Shown: positions 35,131 through 47,111 of the stretch, one piece after another
Numbering within the stretch: position 1 is the stretch's first letter
Layout of the letters: each line of letters opens with the position of its first letter
Assembly (NCBI GenBank): GCA_047967505.1
Contig: CM106539.1
Direction: 5' to 3' (one strand)
Length of the DNA: 64,000 bases
Source of the DNA: Dipteris shenzhenensis
Taxonomy: Eukaryota > Polypodiophyta > Polypodiopsida > Gleicheniales
The notes under the pieces: model-generated
Told to the model about the DNA's origin: nothing
Database searches by the model: none
Seen by the model: the letters and a program-made list of their open reading frames with translations, nothing else
Translations under genes and position numbers: made by a program

Positions 35131-38100
35131 GATCGAAGGATGGTACCTGGTTTGCTAAGCTGGAACGTCCGTGAAGTCTTTGTGCAGTAGACACTTGCGG
35201 TTGTTTCTTCACTTATTCGTTAGATTCGCCCTCAGATCTGTAAGTTGCAACAACTAAAGACCTTGTCTTTTTGACCTGTCCAATTCGAGGGCGTGGAGTG
35301 TAGCTCTATCGGTTCATTCCGATCTTAATCCTTACCTTCTCGCATAGTACAGTCTAGGGTACCCAGTTCCTGTTTCATTGGATTCTTCGGTGTTTAGGAT
35401 TGTCTCTGTTTATGCACCAAATAATTCCTCTCAGCGGGCAAAAATCTTTGGGAGTTTCTGCATCTCAACTTTCGTGGACCGAACACCATTTTTGTGGGAG
35501 ATTGGAATATTATAGCTGCTGCAGCCTCTGACGTTTCCCATGAGACCAGTGATCTCACCGATGAAGAGGAGTCCGCTTGGTCTGCTTTTCAGTCTGCCTG
35601 CGGTTTGGTTGACTGGAGCGATTTCTCAGCATTAGCTCCTTTACGGCATTTCACTTGGCATAACCGCCATGGTGATTCAACTTGGCGTGGCGCTCACCTC
35701 GATTGCTTGTATTTGTCTGGTAAAGGCTGGTGGTTGGATGTGCAGATGCAGGGTCAAGTCTTGGATTCGGTCACTGCTTTTGATCGTCTTCCCATGTTTT
35801 TTTGATTTAGTTTGCCTCATCGAACGCAGACACTTCGGGGTCCTCCTCCCTTTAAAATGAACACATCTCACTTTGGTAACCTGACTTTCGATTCCCACGT
35901 ACAAGATGCTTGGTTAGCTGCTTGTCACGTATCCTCCCCAATCCAGTGATGGGAATAGACCATCTCTAATGTCACTCAAGCTTGCAAAGTATATGGTCAT
36001 GTCAATGTGCATCATTTAGGCGATTGCAGGAGGCTCGACTTTATTAGATATTCAGGACTCTCCCCATGACCCTTTTTTGCACCCCTTTCTTAGTGAATTG
36101 CATCTTCGATCCCGCACTCATGCATGATTAGCCCCTCAGCACACTTGCAAGCTGGACTGCGTTGGATGGAGCTAGGCAATCGACTGTCTTCTTTCTTCTA
36201 TGATCGCATACGAGATAAGCGGGCTCGTGAATGTGTTTCTGTCATTCTTGATCTTAAGGCAATGAAGTCTCTGGCGATTGCTACTCTCATGAAGCAATAC
36301 CTTTATTCAATTGTTGGCTCTGATCCTCCTCCAGTGCAAGATTATGATGATCGGTTTTGTGAATATTTCTAGAACCGACTTCTACTGTGGTCGAGTTGTA
36401 TGAATGAGATTTGCTTCAACGCCCCTTCACCGAATTTGAATTGAGATACGTGGTTTCCACCATGGCACGAGGGAAAGCTCCTGGTCCGAGATGGAATTCC
36501 AATTGATTTTTATCAGTACTTTTGGTCTTTGGTTGGTAAGGATCTGACGGCTTTCTTGAATCATTGTTGTGCACTAGGTTCTCTACCGGCCTCGCTGAAC
36601 CTAGGGGTTATCAAGCTAATTCCTAAGTCTGTAAAGAGGATGTTGCCCTCTAATTGGCACCTCTGGAGCGTTTTTTGCATGGAACGAGTATCCAGAGGCA
36701 ATTCTCAATGTGCTGCTGGGCATTGACTATTCTATCTGTCAAAAGTCTCAATTTGTGCTTCTTAACATGGATTTGGAGAAAGCTTATGACTAGGTCAGTT
36801 GGCACTTCATGCTTCAAGAAATGTCTAAGCTGGGTTTGGTGATGGTTTCTATCGGATGACCAAGGTTCTCCTCTCCAATGCCTCAGCGACTATTTCCATC
36901 AACGGATATTTTCATCATTGCTTCCATGTGAAGTGCTCAATCTGTCAGGGTTGCCCGTTAGTTCCTTTACTATTTGCAATAGTCACGAAACCCTTATTTC
37001 ACCAACTTGACACTCATTTCGGTCGCTGCTGGTACAATCAGTGGTCTTCCTCTACTGGATCAAATGGGCTTCTCTTCACAGATGTTTGCCGACGATAATG
37101 CAAATTTTCTTGAGGCTGATGAACAAAACATCTCTCAGTTTTTTGAGATATATGCTCAATTTTCTGTCCTTTCTGATTCTCGAGTGAATGTGGCCAAAAC
37201 AACAGTGCTGTGGCTCTCTTGGGATCCTCTGCCGCGTTGGTTGTCTGCCTTTGGTTTCCAATTGTGCCTCCAGCTATGGCCACTTGGTATCTAGGGTGCC
37301 CAATTGGTTTCGGTATCTCCCTCAAGCAACGTTTTGATTGGCTTTTCCTTAAGGTCTCAAGGAAATTCCATAAGAGGAGGGATAAACGTTTGTCCTTGTT
37401 AGGCCGTGCTACAGTGTTAAAGCACCTGCTTCTCCAACTCTGGTCTTTGTTTGTTCGATGATGCCCTTTTTAGATTCCTGCCTTGCACAGCTCGATCGTT
37501 TGACGAGGACTTTCTTTGGACGGATCGCTGGCATGCCTTCTCGTGGTCCTTTTCTTGTTTCCCTAGAGCCCTTGGGGGCCTTGGTTTACTGCCAGCAATC
37601 AATCAATGTCAGCGTCTTTGCTGCAAGTGGATTCTTCGTTTACACTCTAATCAACCATGGGCTAGTTTAGTGAGCCACTTTTTGCAGACCACTGGGGTGC
37701 TTGGTTTTACAGGACATTGGCAGGAAATCCTTCTTTGCCTATTTCAAGTTAAAATCTCCTGCTTGAGCTTTCTAACTGCTATGATTTCAGTATGGAAGCA
37801 CGGCTTACACAACTGATTCTGGAAGGATGCTACACGGCTTGACAGAAACCCATCTTTGTCTCTAAATTTATGGATTCATCAATTCCCTTTCATCTTTGCT
37901 GTGACTGTTAGCCCTAATCTTTCCAGGAGGCTTTATCAGCGTGGTTTGACGACTTGGGATGATCTTTGGGATGGATCCACTAGGAACTAGCTCTCTATTG
38001 ACTCACTTGTGCAACATTTTCACCTTTTTAATCATGAGTTGAATTTTATGCTCTCCTTCTTGGCTGTTGTCCGTTATGATTGGCCTACTAGTTTCACCTA

Positions 38101-38780
38101 TCTGCATTCGACAGATCTCCAGTTTGGGTGAATGACGTGGCACGCAGATCCATTGTTTTAAGTTGCATGATTACTTCATTCCCGTTGATGATTCTATTAC
38201 CCAGGATGTGTGTCTCTCCTGGCGGGCTGTTGCTCCAAGAGACATACATATTTGGGACAGGCGCCTTTGTCGAGTCTAGTTTTCCACATTCTCCCAAAGT
38301 TTGAATTTTCTTCTGTGGCGCCTTCTTACTGGTAAATTCCCCACCCGTGAACGCTTGGGTAAGTGGCGCCCCGACATTTCTCCATTGTGCCCATTTGACT
38401 TTTTGTTGAGTCTCACCACCACCTTTTCTGGAGTTCCATTCTTGTCCGCCCACTTTGGTGATTTATAGTTCGTGGTTGAAGCAAAGGAGTCTCTCTTTAG
38501 AGGTACGCTAGAAGATGCCTTGCTCGGAGATCGTGGCCGCATGTACGATCTGCAGATCCAGCTTTGGCATCTCGCGCAAGCAATTGTCATTAGGAACATT
38601 TGGAGGGCTTGCAATGCAGTGATGTTTGATCACATGCCTATTCCTCGAGCCTGGGTCTCCGATTTGGTACAGGAACTCAATATGGTTTTGCTTTATAGTG
38701 GCAACATAGTTATAGTTTTGTAGGCTCTGCTTTCTTTGAGTTGTATTAACTTTTAATTTCACTTTATAATAAAAATTTCC
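35130..38780 (+). pseudogene. L1-type LINE, dead copy (endonuclease, RT, C-terminal zinc region)
   Basis: Domain order is that of plant L1 ORF2. An AP-like endonuclease comes first: LSWNVRE at about 35155, GDWNIIAAAASDVSHETSDL at 35494, RHFTWHN and LDCLYLSGKGWW to about 35740. Reverse transcriptase follows: LVGKDLTAFL and LGVIKLIPKS at about 36530-36640, CPLVPLLFAIVTKPL at about 36950, FADD near 37086. Then come LGCPIGFG and LSLLGRATVLKHLLL, and a zf-RVT-like end (WRLLTGKFPTRERLGKW at about 38320). Many stops and frameshifts break it. It ends near TTTATAATAAAAATT at about 38778 without a long poly(A). No ORF1 or target duplication was identified. Confidence 0.85.
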
Positions 38781-38911
38781 TTTTTCCCTCTTTCCCTCCC
38801 CCCAAAGAAAAAAAACAAGTTGAATGATGAGAATCATTCATAAGGCTTGCCCGAGATCGAAAAAGAAAACGAATTGGATGCACAGCATGGAAAAGAGGGC
38901 TGAAGGTGAAC

Positions 38912-38915
<4 letters not shown>

Positions 38916-38958
<43 letters not shown>
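38916..38958 (+). repeat. (GA)n microsatellite
   Basis: Pure AG tract between the LINE and the IES6-like gene, about 440 bp upstream of the longest-frame start. Confidence 0.95.
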
Positions 38959-38961
<3 letters not shown>

Positions 38962-39037
38962 GGGGGGGGAGGGAGAGTGTGGGAGAGAGATATATTCTAG
39001 GGTTAAAAATAGTAAGTGAAAGAATAATAAGTGAAAG

Positions 39038-39260
39038 TTTTTTTTTTTTTTTTTTTCGGGGGACATTCAAAATTGTATTATAAGAAAAAGGAACTGTACA
39101 TGAAAGGAAAAGCTGACTGCCTTGAATAAAAGTGAAAGTTGGTGGGCTTGCGTTCCGAATTCGCTTCTTAACCGTAACACCATTAATAAGGCCAAGCCAA
39201 GGGCAGGCCAAAAACTCTCATAATGTCTGAAAAGGGGGAGGACATTCACAATATCCAAAC
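39038..39260 (-). mobile_element. possible 3' tail of a minus-strand non-LTR retroelement
   Basis: Nineteen T residues (39038-39056) equal a minus-strand poly(A). It is preceded on the minus strand by TTCTTATAATACAATTTTGA, which resembles plant LINE 3' ends. About 200 bp of unrecognised sequence lies upstream. It may be a short 5'-truncated insertion. Confidence 0.35.
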
Positions 39261-39397
39261 TTCTTGTTTGAGGTTACCTAAAAGGGCAAGTTTCTCAGTG
39301 CTTAACAACAAGAAATTGTTTTCCTTAAAACCCTTCTAAGTTTTTCTCTTTTCTTCCAAGGTTTCTGCATGTTTTCACAACCTCTCGCCTTTTCTTG

Positions 39398-39806
39398 ATG
39401 AAGTCCGGTATGAAGCGTAAGAACATCTCGACAGAGTTTTCAGCTTCTGCCTCTGATAACTATTTGGTGCGCGCTCTTCTTCTTTGTGAAATTGTGTTTT
39501 CTGAGTTACCTTATCTTTTGTGGAAAGAGTTTGTTAGGAAATCTGCTTATATGCTATGCAATTACCGCTTGCTGCAGAAAGGTAGTCCACTTTCGGCAAA
39601 GGATGGAACTCCCTCTTCAAGCTACATGGCAACGACTCTAGACCTGGAAGAGTCAGACATTGTTCTGCCTTCAACTTTTGCCTTTAAGCGAATACAATTG
39701 TCGGAAAGGTATCCCAAAGGACAAGCTCGAGGAAGGCATTGGAAACATCTGAAGCAAATGCTTCAAACGGAGAACTATCATCTTTATCCTGCTGGAGAAC
39801 CTAACT
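39398..39806 (+). CDS. INO80C: INO80 complex subunit C (IES6-like), exon 1
   Basis: First coding exon of a YL1 C-terminal domain protein that belongs to the INO80 chromatin remodeller and acts in the nucleus. The conserved block starts at DIVLPSTFAFKRIQ and continues YPKGQARGRHWKHLKQM to HLYPAGEPN, then splices at ACT|GTGAGT in phase 1. The frame is open from ATG 39398, giving 202 aa over three exons. The ATG at 39626 (MATTLDLEES, GC after ATG) gives 126 aa, close to the usual plant length. Residues 1-76 of the long form match nothing I know, and an AG acceptor near 39580 would allow a leader intron. The short form is at least as likely. Confidence 0.8.
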
Positions 39807-39912
39807 GTGAGTACAGATTACCCTTTTATAAATTGGAGTCTTCTCTTGATTGAAAGGCGTAAAGCCTCTTTTCTATATCATGACACTTACTTTGACGTTT
39901 TTCTTGCTCAAG

Positions 39913-39980
39913 ATATGAATATTGAAGCTCCCCCGTCCATGTATCCAGCCAAGAAATATTGTGACATTACAGGTCTTGAG
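39913..39980 (+). CDS. INO80C: INO80 complex subunit C (IES6-like), exon 2
   Basis: 68-nt exon between CTCAAG| and GAG|GTGAGT. Joined to exon 1 it reads EPNYMNIEAPPSMYPAKKYC and then DITGLE, the start of the YL1 C-terminal domain. The phase-1 junction restores a Tyr codon at the expected place, which confirms the splice. Confidence 0.88.
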
Positions 39981-40466
39981 GTGAGTAATATATTCTCGTC
40001 CAGGATTGCGGCTTTCATTCAGGACATCAGGCACGTGCTTCTTATGATCATTGCGAAGTGATTTATATTGTTTCTATTATTTACCCCACTACGTCATACC
40101 GAAACAGCTTCCAGTTATTATTTATTCGCCCAACTTGGGATTATGAGCCTTGCAGCATTGGAGGGTTGGCATCCCAGCTGAATAATATAATGACGCTTCT
40201 TTTGTAACTTTTTGTCTGGTGGAACTACCTTGGAATGACTGCGGCGCTACTCGCTAGTGCAATGCAATCATTAAAGTTTTCCCTTCAGTCCTTCGGGGAA
40301 TATAGTATACTTGTAATGTCAACTATGGCATTGTATTTTCAAACGCCTATTTAATTCTGATGAATTCCAGGCATCAAGAATTAAATAGGCATCAAATAGT
40401 ATACTTGTAATGTCAACCTTGGCAATTCAATTTTTAAACGCCTATTTAATTCTTGGTGAATTGCAG
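39981..40466 (+). other. intron 2 of the IES6-like gene with duplicated acceptor
   Basis: 486-bp intron. Its last part is a tandem duplication: ATAGTATACTTGTAATGTCA at 40302 and again at 40396, each copy ending in a GAATT(C/G)CAGGCA acceptor (40370 and 40466). Only the second acceptor is followed by the conserved APYTDPR codons. Confidence 0.85.
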
Positions 40467-40598
40467 GCACCATACACGGATCCAAGAACAAAGTTACACT
40501 TTGCAAATACTGAGATCTTCCAGCAGATTAGATCCCTTCCCAACGAATATGTTCAGGGCTACCTTGCAATGCGCAATGCTCAAGTTGTGTTGAAGTAA
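40467..40598 (+). CDS. INO80C: INO80 complex subunit C (IES6-like), exon 3
   Basis: Terminal exon, 43 codons plus TAA, phase 0 after GAG. It encodes APYTDPRTKLHFANTEIFQQ, then IRSLPNEYVQGYLAMRNAQV and VLK. This is the core of the YL1 C-terminal domain, and its end matches the family terminus, so the C-terminus is complete. In yeast and animals this subunit pairs with the actin-related protein ARP5 in the INO80 complex. Confidence 0.92.
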   Translation, partial: APYTDPRTKLHFANTEIFQQIRSLPNEYVQGYLAMRNAQVVLK

Positions 40599-41734
40599 GA
40601 TAAAACTCAGTTTAGTATTTTGACAATCGAAGGAAAGGTAGCAGGAGTGAGTACCTATTTATTAGTGGAGATGTACAAGGCACATGGTAATGTGATAAGC
40701 GGTTTATTCAACAAGTCTCTCATCCAGGGTGGTGGCTGAAGGAATGCCTGAAATACTTGGTTGTGTCCTGATGGTTGCCATGTTGGCCCCAAAAGGCTAC
40801 GGCATCTGCTGTATATTAGAATGTTCATACAAACAAATTGATTCACAACTTGATTATAGTTTCTATGCTCATGGGTTGCCTTCGTATGTCATTGTTTTGG
40901 AGTCTGTAGATGTGAAATTTTCTTCTTCTTTTCTTTTTGGCTTGGAGGCTATCCATTCATGCCTAGTGTCTTTCAAATGTCTCGCTCGTAGGCTTCTAGG
41001 GTCTAAAAAGAACATTTAGTGAGGATGATGTCTTTTAGGGATGGCTAGTAGAACTTTTATGTGGCTGGCATGAAAAATGAATAGAACAGCAGAGTAAAAG
41101 GATCTGATTTGCACATACATTTTTATTTTCTCCCTTACAAGGATGAATAATGCATATTTTTTTTTGTAGAATTTATAACATGTGTGATGCAGAAGTCTTG
41201 AACTACGAACTAGGTTACAGCGTATCATTGTGACGATTTGGGAGAGTTGGAGTGCTAACAATTTTCATTCATGATGCTTTAGCAGCTTTTAACTTGACTA
41301 GTATATGGCGTATCCTTGGGACGCTTTGGGATCACATGGCAAGCCTTGTAGAAGAGTTGGTGGATGGAGATTTTTTATTACAGAGAGTTGGGCTGCATGA
41401 ATGATGGATGTTAATCATTATCTAGAAAACCGAGAAGGTTTGAACTCAAGTTGTTGCCCTTATGGCAAGTGACACTTGGGATCACATGGATATAATGGCA
41501 AGCCTTTGTAGAAGAGTTGGTGCATGGAGATTTTTTATTACAGAGAGTTGGGCTGCATGAATGATGGATGTTAACCATAATTAGAAAACTGAGAAGCTTT
41601 GAACACCCTAACGGCAAGTGACAATTGATATAGTGCTCCATGAACAGTCCTTGCATGAAAAGTGTGCTGAAGGATTCAAGGTGTGTCTGATTGGGCTAGT
41701 TGTTGGAACCTTTTCGATGAAAGGTTTGCTGTGT
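40599..41734. other. 3' flank and intergenic, with a 150-bp-period duplication
   Basis: No gene recognised. GGGATCACATGG to GAAGGTTTGAA (about 41328-41443) recurs as GGGATCACATGG to GAAGCTTTGAA (about 41476-41601) with a short insertion in the second copy. Confidence 0.55.
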
Positions 41735-42486
41735 GCCCACCATTAAGTGTGTGACAGTTGTGCAGTGCGGAAGCAATCAGAAAAGTGACACAATTAGAGG
41801 CATTGATAACTGTATTACTGCTGGGAATCCATGAGAGGAGGAAAGAGTAAAAATGGCTGTTCCAAAAGATGACCAACAAGTGCAAGAGGGGCCCTTATAT
41901 AGGCCTCACGTCCCTGGAGAACTGTCCGACCAGCCTGGTTGGTTGACCTGACTACAGGGTCACTTGTCTTGACCCAAGCAGGGTCAGGTCTGTTCGGGCT
42001 GAGCCGATCAGGTTTGAGTGCCCTAGCTTTGCCTCAACTTGGCCAATCCGTGGGCCTCATGGCTAGACGTAAACCTAGCTCCACCGGGGGTGGGCTCATC
42101 CACAAAGAGGCCCTCACTTGAGAGGACATTAATTTAACACCCTGTTTGCAGCTCATGGTGTACAGAAGGATCTGAAGAAGCAAGTCGATAAAGCACCGTG
42201 AATATTGGATTAACCTTGGTGAAACCACTTGGTAGCAAAATGCCACCTTGAATGGCAAAGAAGAGACCCCCTCCGGCTTTGATTTCCCAAAGTAGTCTGT
42301 TGTGAGTTCCCAATGGAGTAATATGGAATGTGGAAACAGACCACGGCAAATATCATCACATCACATATAGGAACCTTGATTAGCAAACTCCGGTACACAC
42401 CAAATCCGTAGTCTCTGTACCTCGAGCAATGAATTGAACACATGGTCCATAATTGGACAATGATACCTTGCCTGCCAGACTTTCCA

Positions 42487-43140
42487 CTAATCGAAGCTAC
42501 AATAGCCCTCTCTCTTGCTCAGATGCCCTCTTTCTTGCTCGGATGCCCTCTCTAGTTGTGACACACTGGGAAACTCTACCTTACTGGTTGGTGCTATCTG
42601 GTGTTCTTGGGCAATCTTAACTATTGCTGCTGGAGAAATTCTTGATTGTTCAGAAGAGGATCTGGATGACGTGTCTTGGTCCTTAGATTTAGCCTTGGAC
42701 CTACAATCCTCTTGCACTTGTAGCACGTGCTCCTTGTCTTGTGCCCTCTCTTCTTCCACTTTGTAGCTCCTTGTTGTCTTGTGCATTAATGAAAGGGCCT
42801 TACCGTCACCTAGAGTGACTTGCAACTTACCCTGGGACAAAAGAACCATCTCCTCCTCAAGCAAAAGGGAGCATAGGTCATCAAAATCCAAGTGATTTGT
42901 TGTGACCCGAATGCTTAGGAGACCATATCATACTTGGGGGGGAGCTTGGAGAGGATGAGGGTTGCTAACTCAAGTGATGTTAGAGCAGTACTCGTGGACA
43001 AAAGTATGACCTTAGCCTTCATCCGGAAGGGCTGCATCAAACTCCCTTTCGGGAACTTGAGATTGTAAAGTTGTCCCTGAAGAGTTAACAGCTAGCTTCA
43101 CAAAGTCCCTCGCATAGAGATCCTCCAATTTGGACTAGAC
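42487..43140 (-). pseudogene. Copia-type gag fragment
   Basis: Minus-strand frames read LYNLKFPKGSL near 43065, ELATLILSKLPPKYDMVS near 42930, then after a frameshift LDFDDLCSLLLEEEMVLLSQ at about 42890. These are the hallmarks of the UBN2-type gag capsid. A charged region rich in KSKDQDTSSRSSSEQ follows. No zinc knuckle was confirmed. Confidence 0.65.
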
Positions 43141-43430
43141 CTCATATACACTGGTCACTGTTTGGACAACCAGAGAGAGCTCGTGTGATTGTGCGTACCA
43201 ACACTGAGTGTGCCTTTGAGTCGCGATCTTCCCAATGCGCTAACTCCTTGAGAAAAGCATCCTCTCGATCTTATGTCCACTGCTTTGAGTTCGTAGGGCA
43301 CCCAGGTTTCCTTTTGGACCCTTGAACTAGCTCCCAGAGTCTCTTGCGAATGAGCCAGACCTTGAGTTGTACCCTCCATTGGCGGCATCGAGCTTGTCCT
43401 CTTTGCTTGTGCATGGGCAAGCCATCGAAC

Positions 43431-43790
43431 TACTTAGGAACTGCGAGTTGGTTGCTCCGTACTTCGGCCAAAAAGCATTGTACTAAGGAACTGCGAGTTG
43501 GTTGCTCTGTACTTCGGCCAAGAAGCATTGTCGAAGTGCTCCCTCCAATTGCGTGGGCCTGCTGCTCAGAATCGCCGAGCACCTCAGCCTTAGATTGTTT
43601 CTATTCAGAACTATCTGCACCCAAGTGAATCATTGGCAAATAGCTCCCTTAGGTGTTGGTGATGCCTCGAACAAAGCTGTCCGAGTGAATGCTTGCTCCA
43701 AGGGGAGATATCCACGCCTCAAACAAAACTGTCCTATTGAATGCTTGCCCGTAGGGGAGATATCCACGCCACAGGACAAAGCCGTCTGAA
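43431..43790 (+). repeat. two short tandem duplications (50 bp and 52 bp)
   Basis: ACTGCGAGTTGGTTGCTC repeats at a 50-bp spacing (43431-43530). TGAATGCTTGC with GGGGAGATATCCACGCC repeats at a 52-bp spacing (43687-43790). Confidence 0.8.
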
Positions 43791-44300
43791 GAGAGACCTA
43801 TCACTTGAACTGCAGATCACCCCTACTAGGTTGCTGCAATTGCTCCTGAGCTTCGCTAATCTTCGTAAGTAAAGATGTCACAATGCCTTGTGGGTGACCT
43901 TAACGTTCATGTGAGAGTGGAGCAGAGTGGAAGCAAGTAGAAAGGAGAGAGAATTGATGCGAGAGGCAATGATAGCTCTATTATTGCAAGGAATCTTGCT
44001 CAGCCTTGAGGGGAAATGTCAAGAGATGGTTGCTTGAGAAGATGACCATAAGTGTGAGAGTGGGGCCTTATATAGGCACTGGCTAACCACGTTGGACGAC
44101 TAGCCTGGTTGGCTGACCTGGCCCAGCCAGGTTCGGGTCTGGTCAGGTTGACCTAACCAAACAGGTTGGTTGATTGACCAGGTTTGGGTGCCCTAACTTG
44201 ACCCCAACCTAGACAATCCCTAGGCCTTGTGGCCAGGCCTAAACGTAACCTCATCGAGGGTGGGCAGAACCACAAAGAACCCCTCACTCTCTATTGTATA

Positions 44301-45480
44301 CCTAAGATGCCATTAGCTCTAATAAAAATGGAGTTCTTTTGTCTCTGAATTAGAGTAGTCTGAAGGTGATTTAAAGCTCTCTTAGTTTCATCTTAAACAT
44401 TTGGAGCATGTATAGCTCCTATTCTTTGTTCTTTTATTTTGGTTCGTGAGATCTTATTTATCAAGGCAAATATGCCCAAAGTGTTGTTCTTTGACACTTG
44501 AAGTGTGCGCACTAGGTATAGGCTGGGTCCAATAATGGAGTCTAGGACATGTGTCTAGCATGGATATACTCTAGGCTCTAGGCTCCTAGCTCTAACTAAG
44601 CATAGCAGGTTTGGCTAGGCTAATGGAATCAATTTGACCTTAATTTTGTGAGAAGAGCTATTGGAAGCTGTTAGGTAGCTACATAGGGTTGTGATGAACA
44701 CTTTGGGCTTTGTGTTGATGGGAAAGCTAGAGGTTGGAGGAGAATGAATGCATCCCTTGGTTGTTGTGCGGAGGCTTCTATACACATTTGGAGATTCCAC
44801 GACCTCCCATGCCTCACTGTAGTAGGTTTTCCAAGTCTCCATGGTAATTGAGAGAGCTCACAATAGGTCAACAGAAGCCGCCATTAACCCATGCACTCTC
44901 ATGGAGCTTTGGTACTCATCATAGCCTATGGGTATGACTAGCATGCCCCCCCCCCCCCCCAAGTCATCCTCAAGGCTCATTGCCGTGGTACTTGGAGTAG
45001 AGAGCTCCCACACGAAGCTCTATAGCTGTAGGAGCTACCACACAATGCACATACTTCTAGCTTAATGCCAACTACAATAAAGTTAACCCAATAGACAAGG
45101 CATAACCTATAGCCTACACACTCCACTATGGGCATGCACAGACAAACTGACAATCGTCATGTCTTCTTGAATTTCAAAATTGTGACATTATTGTTAGATC
45201 TCTCAATCATCACTCAAACCTTACAAACCCTTTAAGAAGTACATTACAAAGCTCAAACAACCATAAGTTGACCTGAATGGCTCAAAATGAAGACTAAACC
45301 AATACTTAGACAACCATTACTCAAGCTAAATAGCTTAAAATGAAGAGCTTTTTGAGGCAAAACTAAGAAAATAACTCTTGTAACAAAAATGACATGACCA
45401 TGATGACTGCCTCAACGCAGAAGGGGGTACTATCTTAATTTTGCAAGGACTTGGAATTTTGATGCCATGTTAGAAGATAC

Positions 45481-45520
<40 letters not shown>

Positions 45521-45779
45521 CTTGTGCATACCACATGCTCATTGTTATACACTACGTAAAAAATGAGAGATGGGGCTCTTTATATAATATGTGGATAGAG
45601 TTGATCCTCTTAGGCCACCTATGCCAGTCCATAGGTTGGTCCATGTAGGACCCTTGAGCCATAGAAATGCAATAATACATGTTCTAACAAATTTGGTCCA
45701 TAGGATGGTTGGTCCACATAGGAACCTTGCACCATAGAAAACCATTATAAACAAGTTTATAGCATGATCCTTGGAGAAA
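44301..45779. other. intergenic, no gene recognised
   Basis: Contains a C homopolymer at about 44946-44960 and a (GA)n tract at 45485-45518. Short frames only. Confidence 0.45.
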
Positions 45780-46500
45780 CAATGAACTCATGGGAGAAAT
45801 CCTTCTTCCGTTTGATGATAGATAAAATGTGGTGGATATCAATGTGCTTGACCTTTCGTGATCCTTGGGATTCTAAGCCAATGCAATTGCACTCTGACTG
45901 TACATAGAAGATCATAGTAGCACTATCTTGGATTATACTAAGATCCTTTAAGAGCCATCAAAGCTAAATGGTCTTGCATGCACAACACCGAACACATGAG
46001 ATATGATTAGCTGTTGTTATGGATATTGCTTGCTTCTTACTGGACCATGATACACACTGAGAATTCAACATAAATGTGTATCCCAAAATAAAATCATGTG
46101 TGGGGCCAATCCTCAATCTAGATAACAACCCTATGAGGTGTGTTTCTATAATTGGCTCTCTTTTAGATATAACTTATGGTCTGTTTCTCCACTGGATATT
46201 TAAAAATTTGCTTCACACCATTCCAATCATGGACAATGTCTTTGCCATAAACTAGCTCACAAGTTCTACTACATAGGAGAGTCCTCCATTCTCAGAACCT
46301 AGACAATGTTGGCAAGTTGATAGGAGTATTAGTTAACAATAATTTAAGTAAAAGGCTTTATTAAATTATTATGTCAAAAGAATTTGGATCTTTATACCTC
46401 AGAGTATCTCCGATAGGATAGCTCACATTATATAGTTATCCATGTCGGAAAAAATACCATTATTTTTGTTGTAGTCCATTCTTATAAAAAATATAGATTT
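45780..46500 (-). pseudogene. Copia RT end and RNase H, heavily decayed
   Basis: The minus strand reads HDWNGVKQIFKYPVEKQT (about 46240), the RT-RNase H connector, then an FYFGIHIYVEFSVCIM stretch. Nearer the low coordinate come IIQDSATMIF and KVKHIDIHHILSIIKRKKDF (about 45900-45800), the Copia RNase H end. Multiple stops. It is independent of the 18-23 kb array. Confidence 0.65.
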
Positions 46501-47111
46501 ATTGTACAAGGACATAAATACAAAGTCATTAACAAAGAATGTAACTAGCCATTGTGATTGATCTAGATAATGACTTTGACATCGTCATATATTTGCTATG
46601 TAGTAGTAGGTTATGTGAGACAATTTATGGTGACATTATGTGTTCACCATTGGAATGGGGTGAAACAAAGTTTAAACATCTCAATAAAAAGCAAATACTT
46701 ACCTATCATCTCTCAAAGATACCCAAGACATAGATGGTACATAGTCCCATAGCTTGTTGGGTTTTTTGATGTTGTGACTGAGGAAGTGAACCTATGTTTC
46801 AAGATACATATTTATGATGAAATCTCTTAGCTAATGTGCATGTAAGGTTGTATAGCCAAGATGGTTATTGAGGATACTAGATCTATCCAAGCGGATCCCA
46901 AAAATGATCTTTTTTTAGTATGAAAATGTCATCCCAATGGTGCATTATGCATGCGTAAAGAAATTTGCATCAATTGGATCTTACAATACGTATGCATGTT
47001 TGATGGCTATGAGACTTTGTAGATGCCTTAATTTGAGTGTGTGCGAGGAGTGAGTTTTTTTGGCAACTCATTATTTCTTGTTCCACCTATTCCAGTTAGT
47101 CCTCTCTCTCT
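46501..47111. other. intergenic, no gene recognised
   Basis: AT-rich. It may include further upstream RT remnants of the neighbouring Copia relic, but no motif could be read. Confidence 0.35.

Larger units (their letters stand above)
41735..44300 (-). mobile_element. old gag-bearing LTR element (pol not found)
   Basis: Two diverged LTR-like blocks (about 41735-42128 and 43905-44300) share, in order, GAAGCAA, a run ending in CAAGGAATC/TGGGAATCC, a TTATATAGGC TATA-like word, and GACCAGCCTGGTTGG/GACTAGCCTGGTTGG. Between them lies a minus-strand gag. I found no pol domain, convincing primer binding site or target duplication, so the boundaries are approximate. Confidence 0.5.

Noticed and set aside
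35494-35805. 103-codon frame as a host exonuclease/endonuclease gene
   Set aside because: The words GDWN and LDCLYLSGKGWW fit the LINE endonuclease, and RT motifs follow in order downstream.
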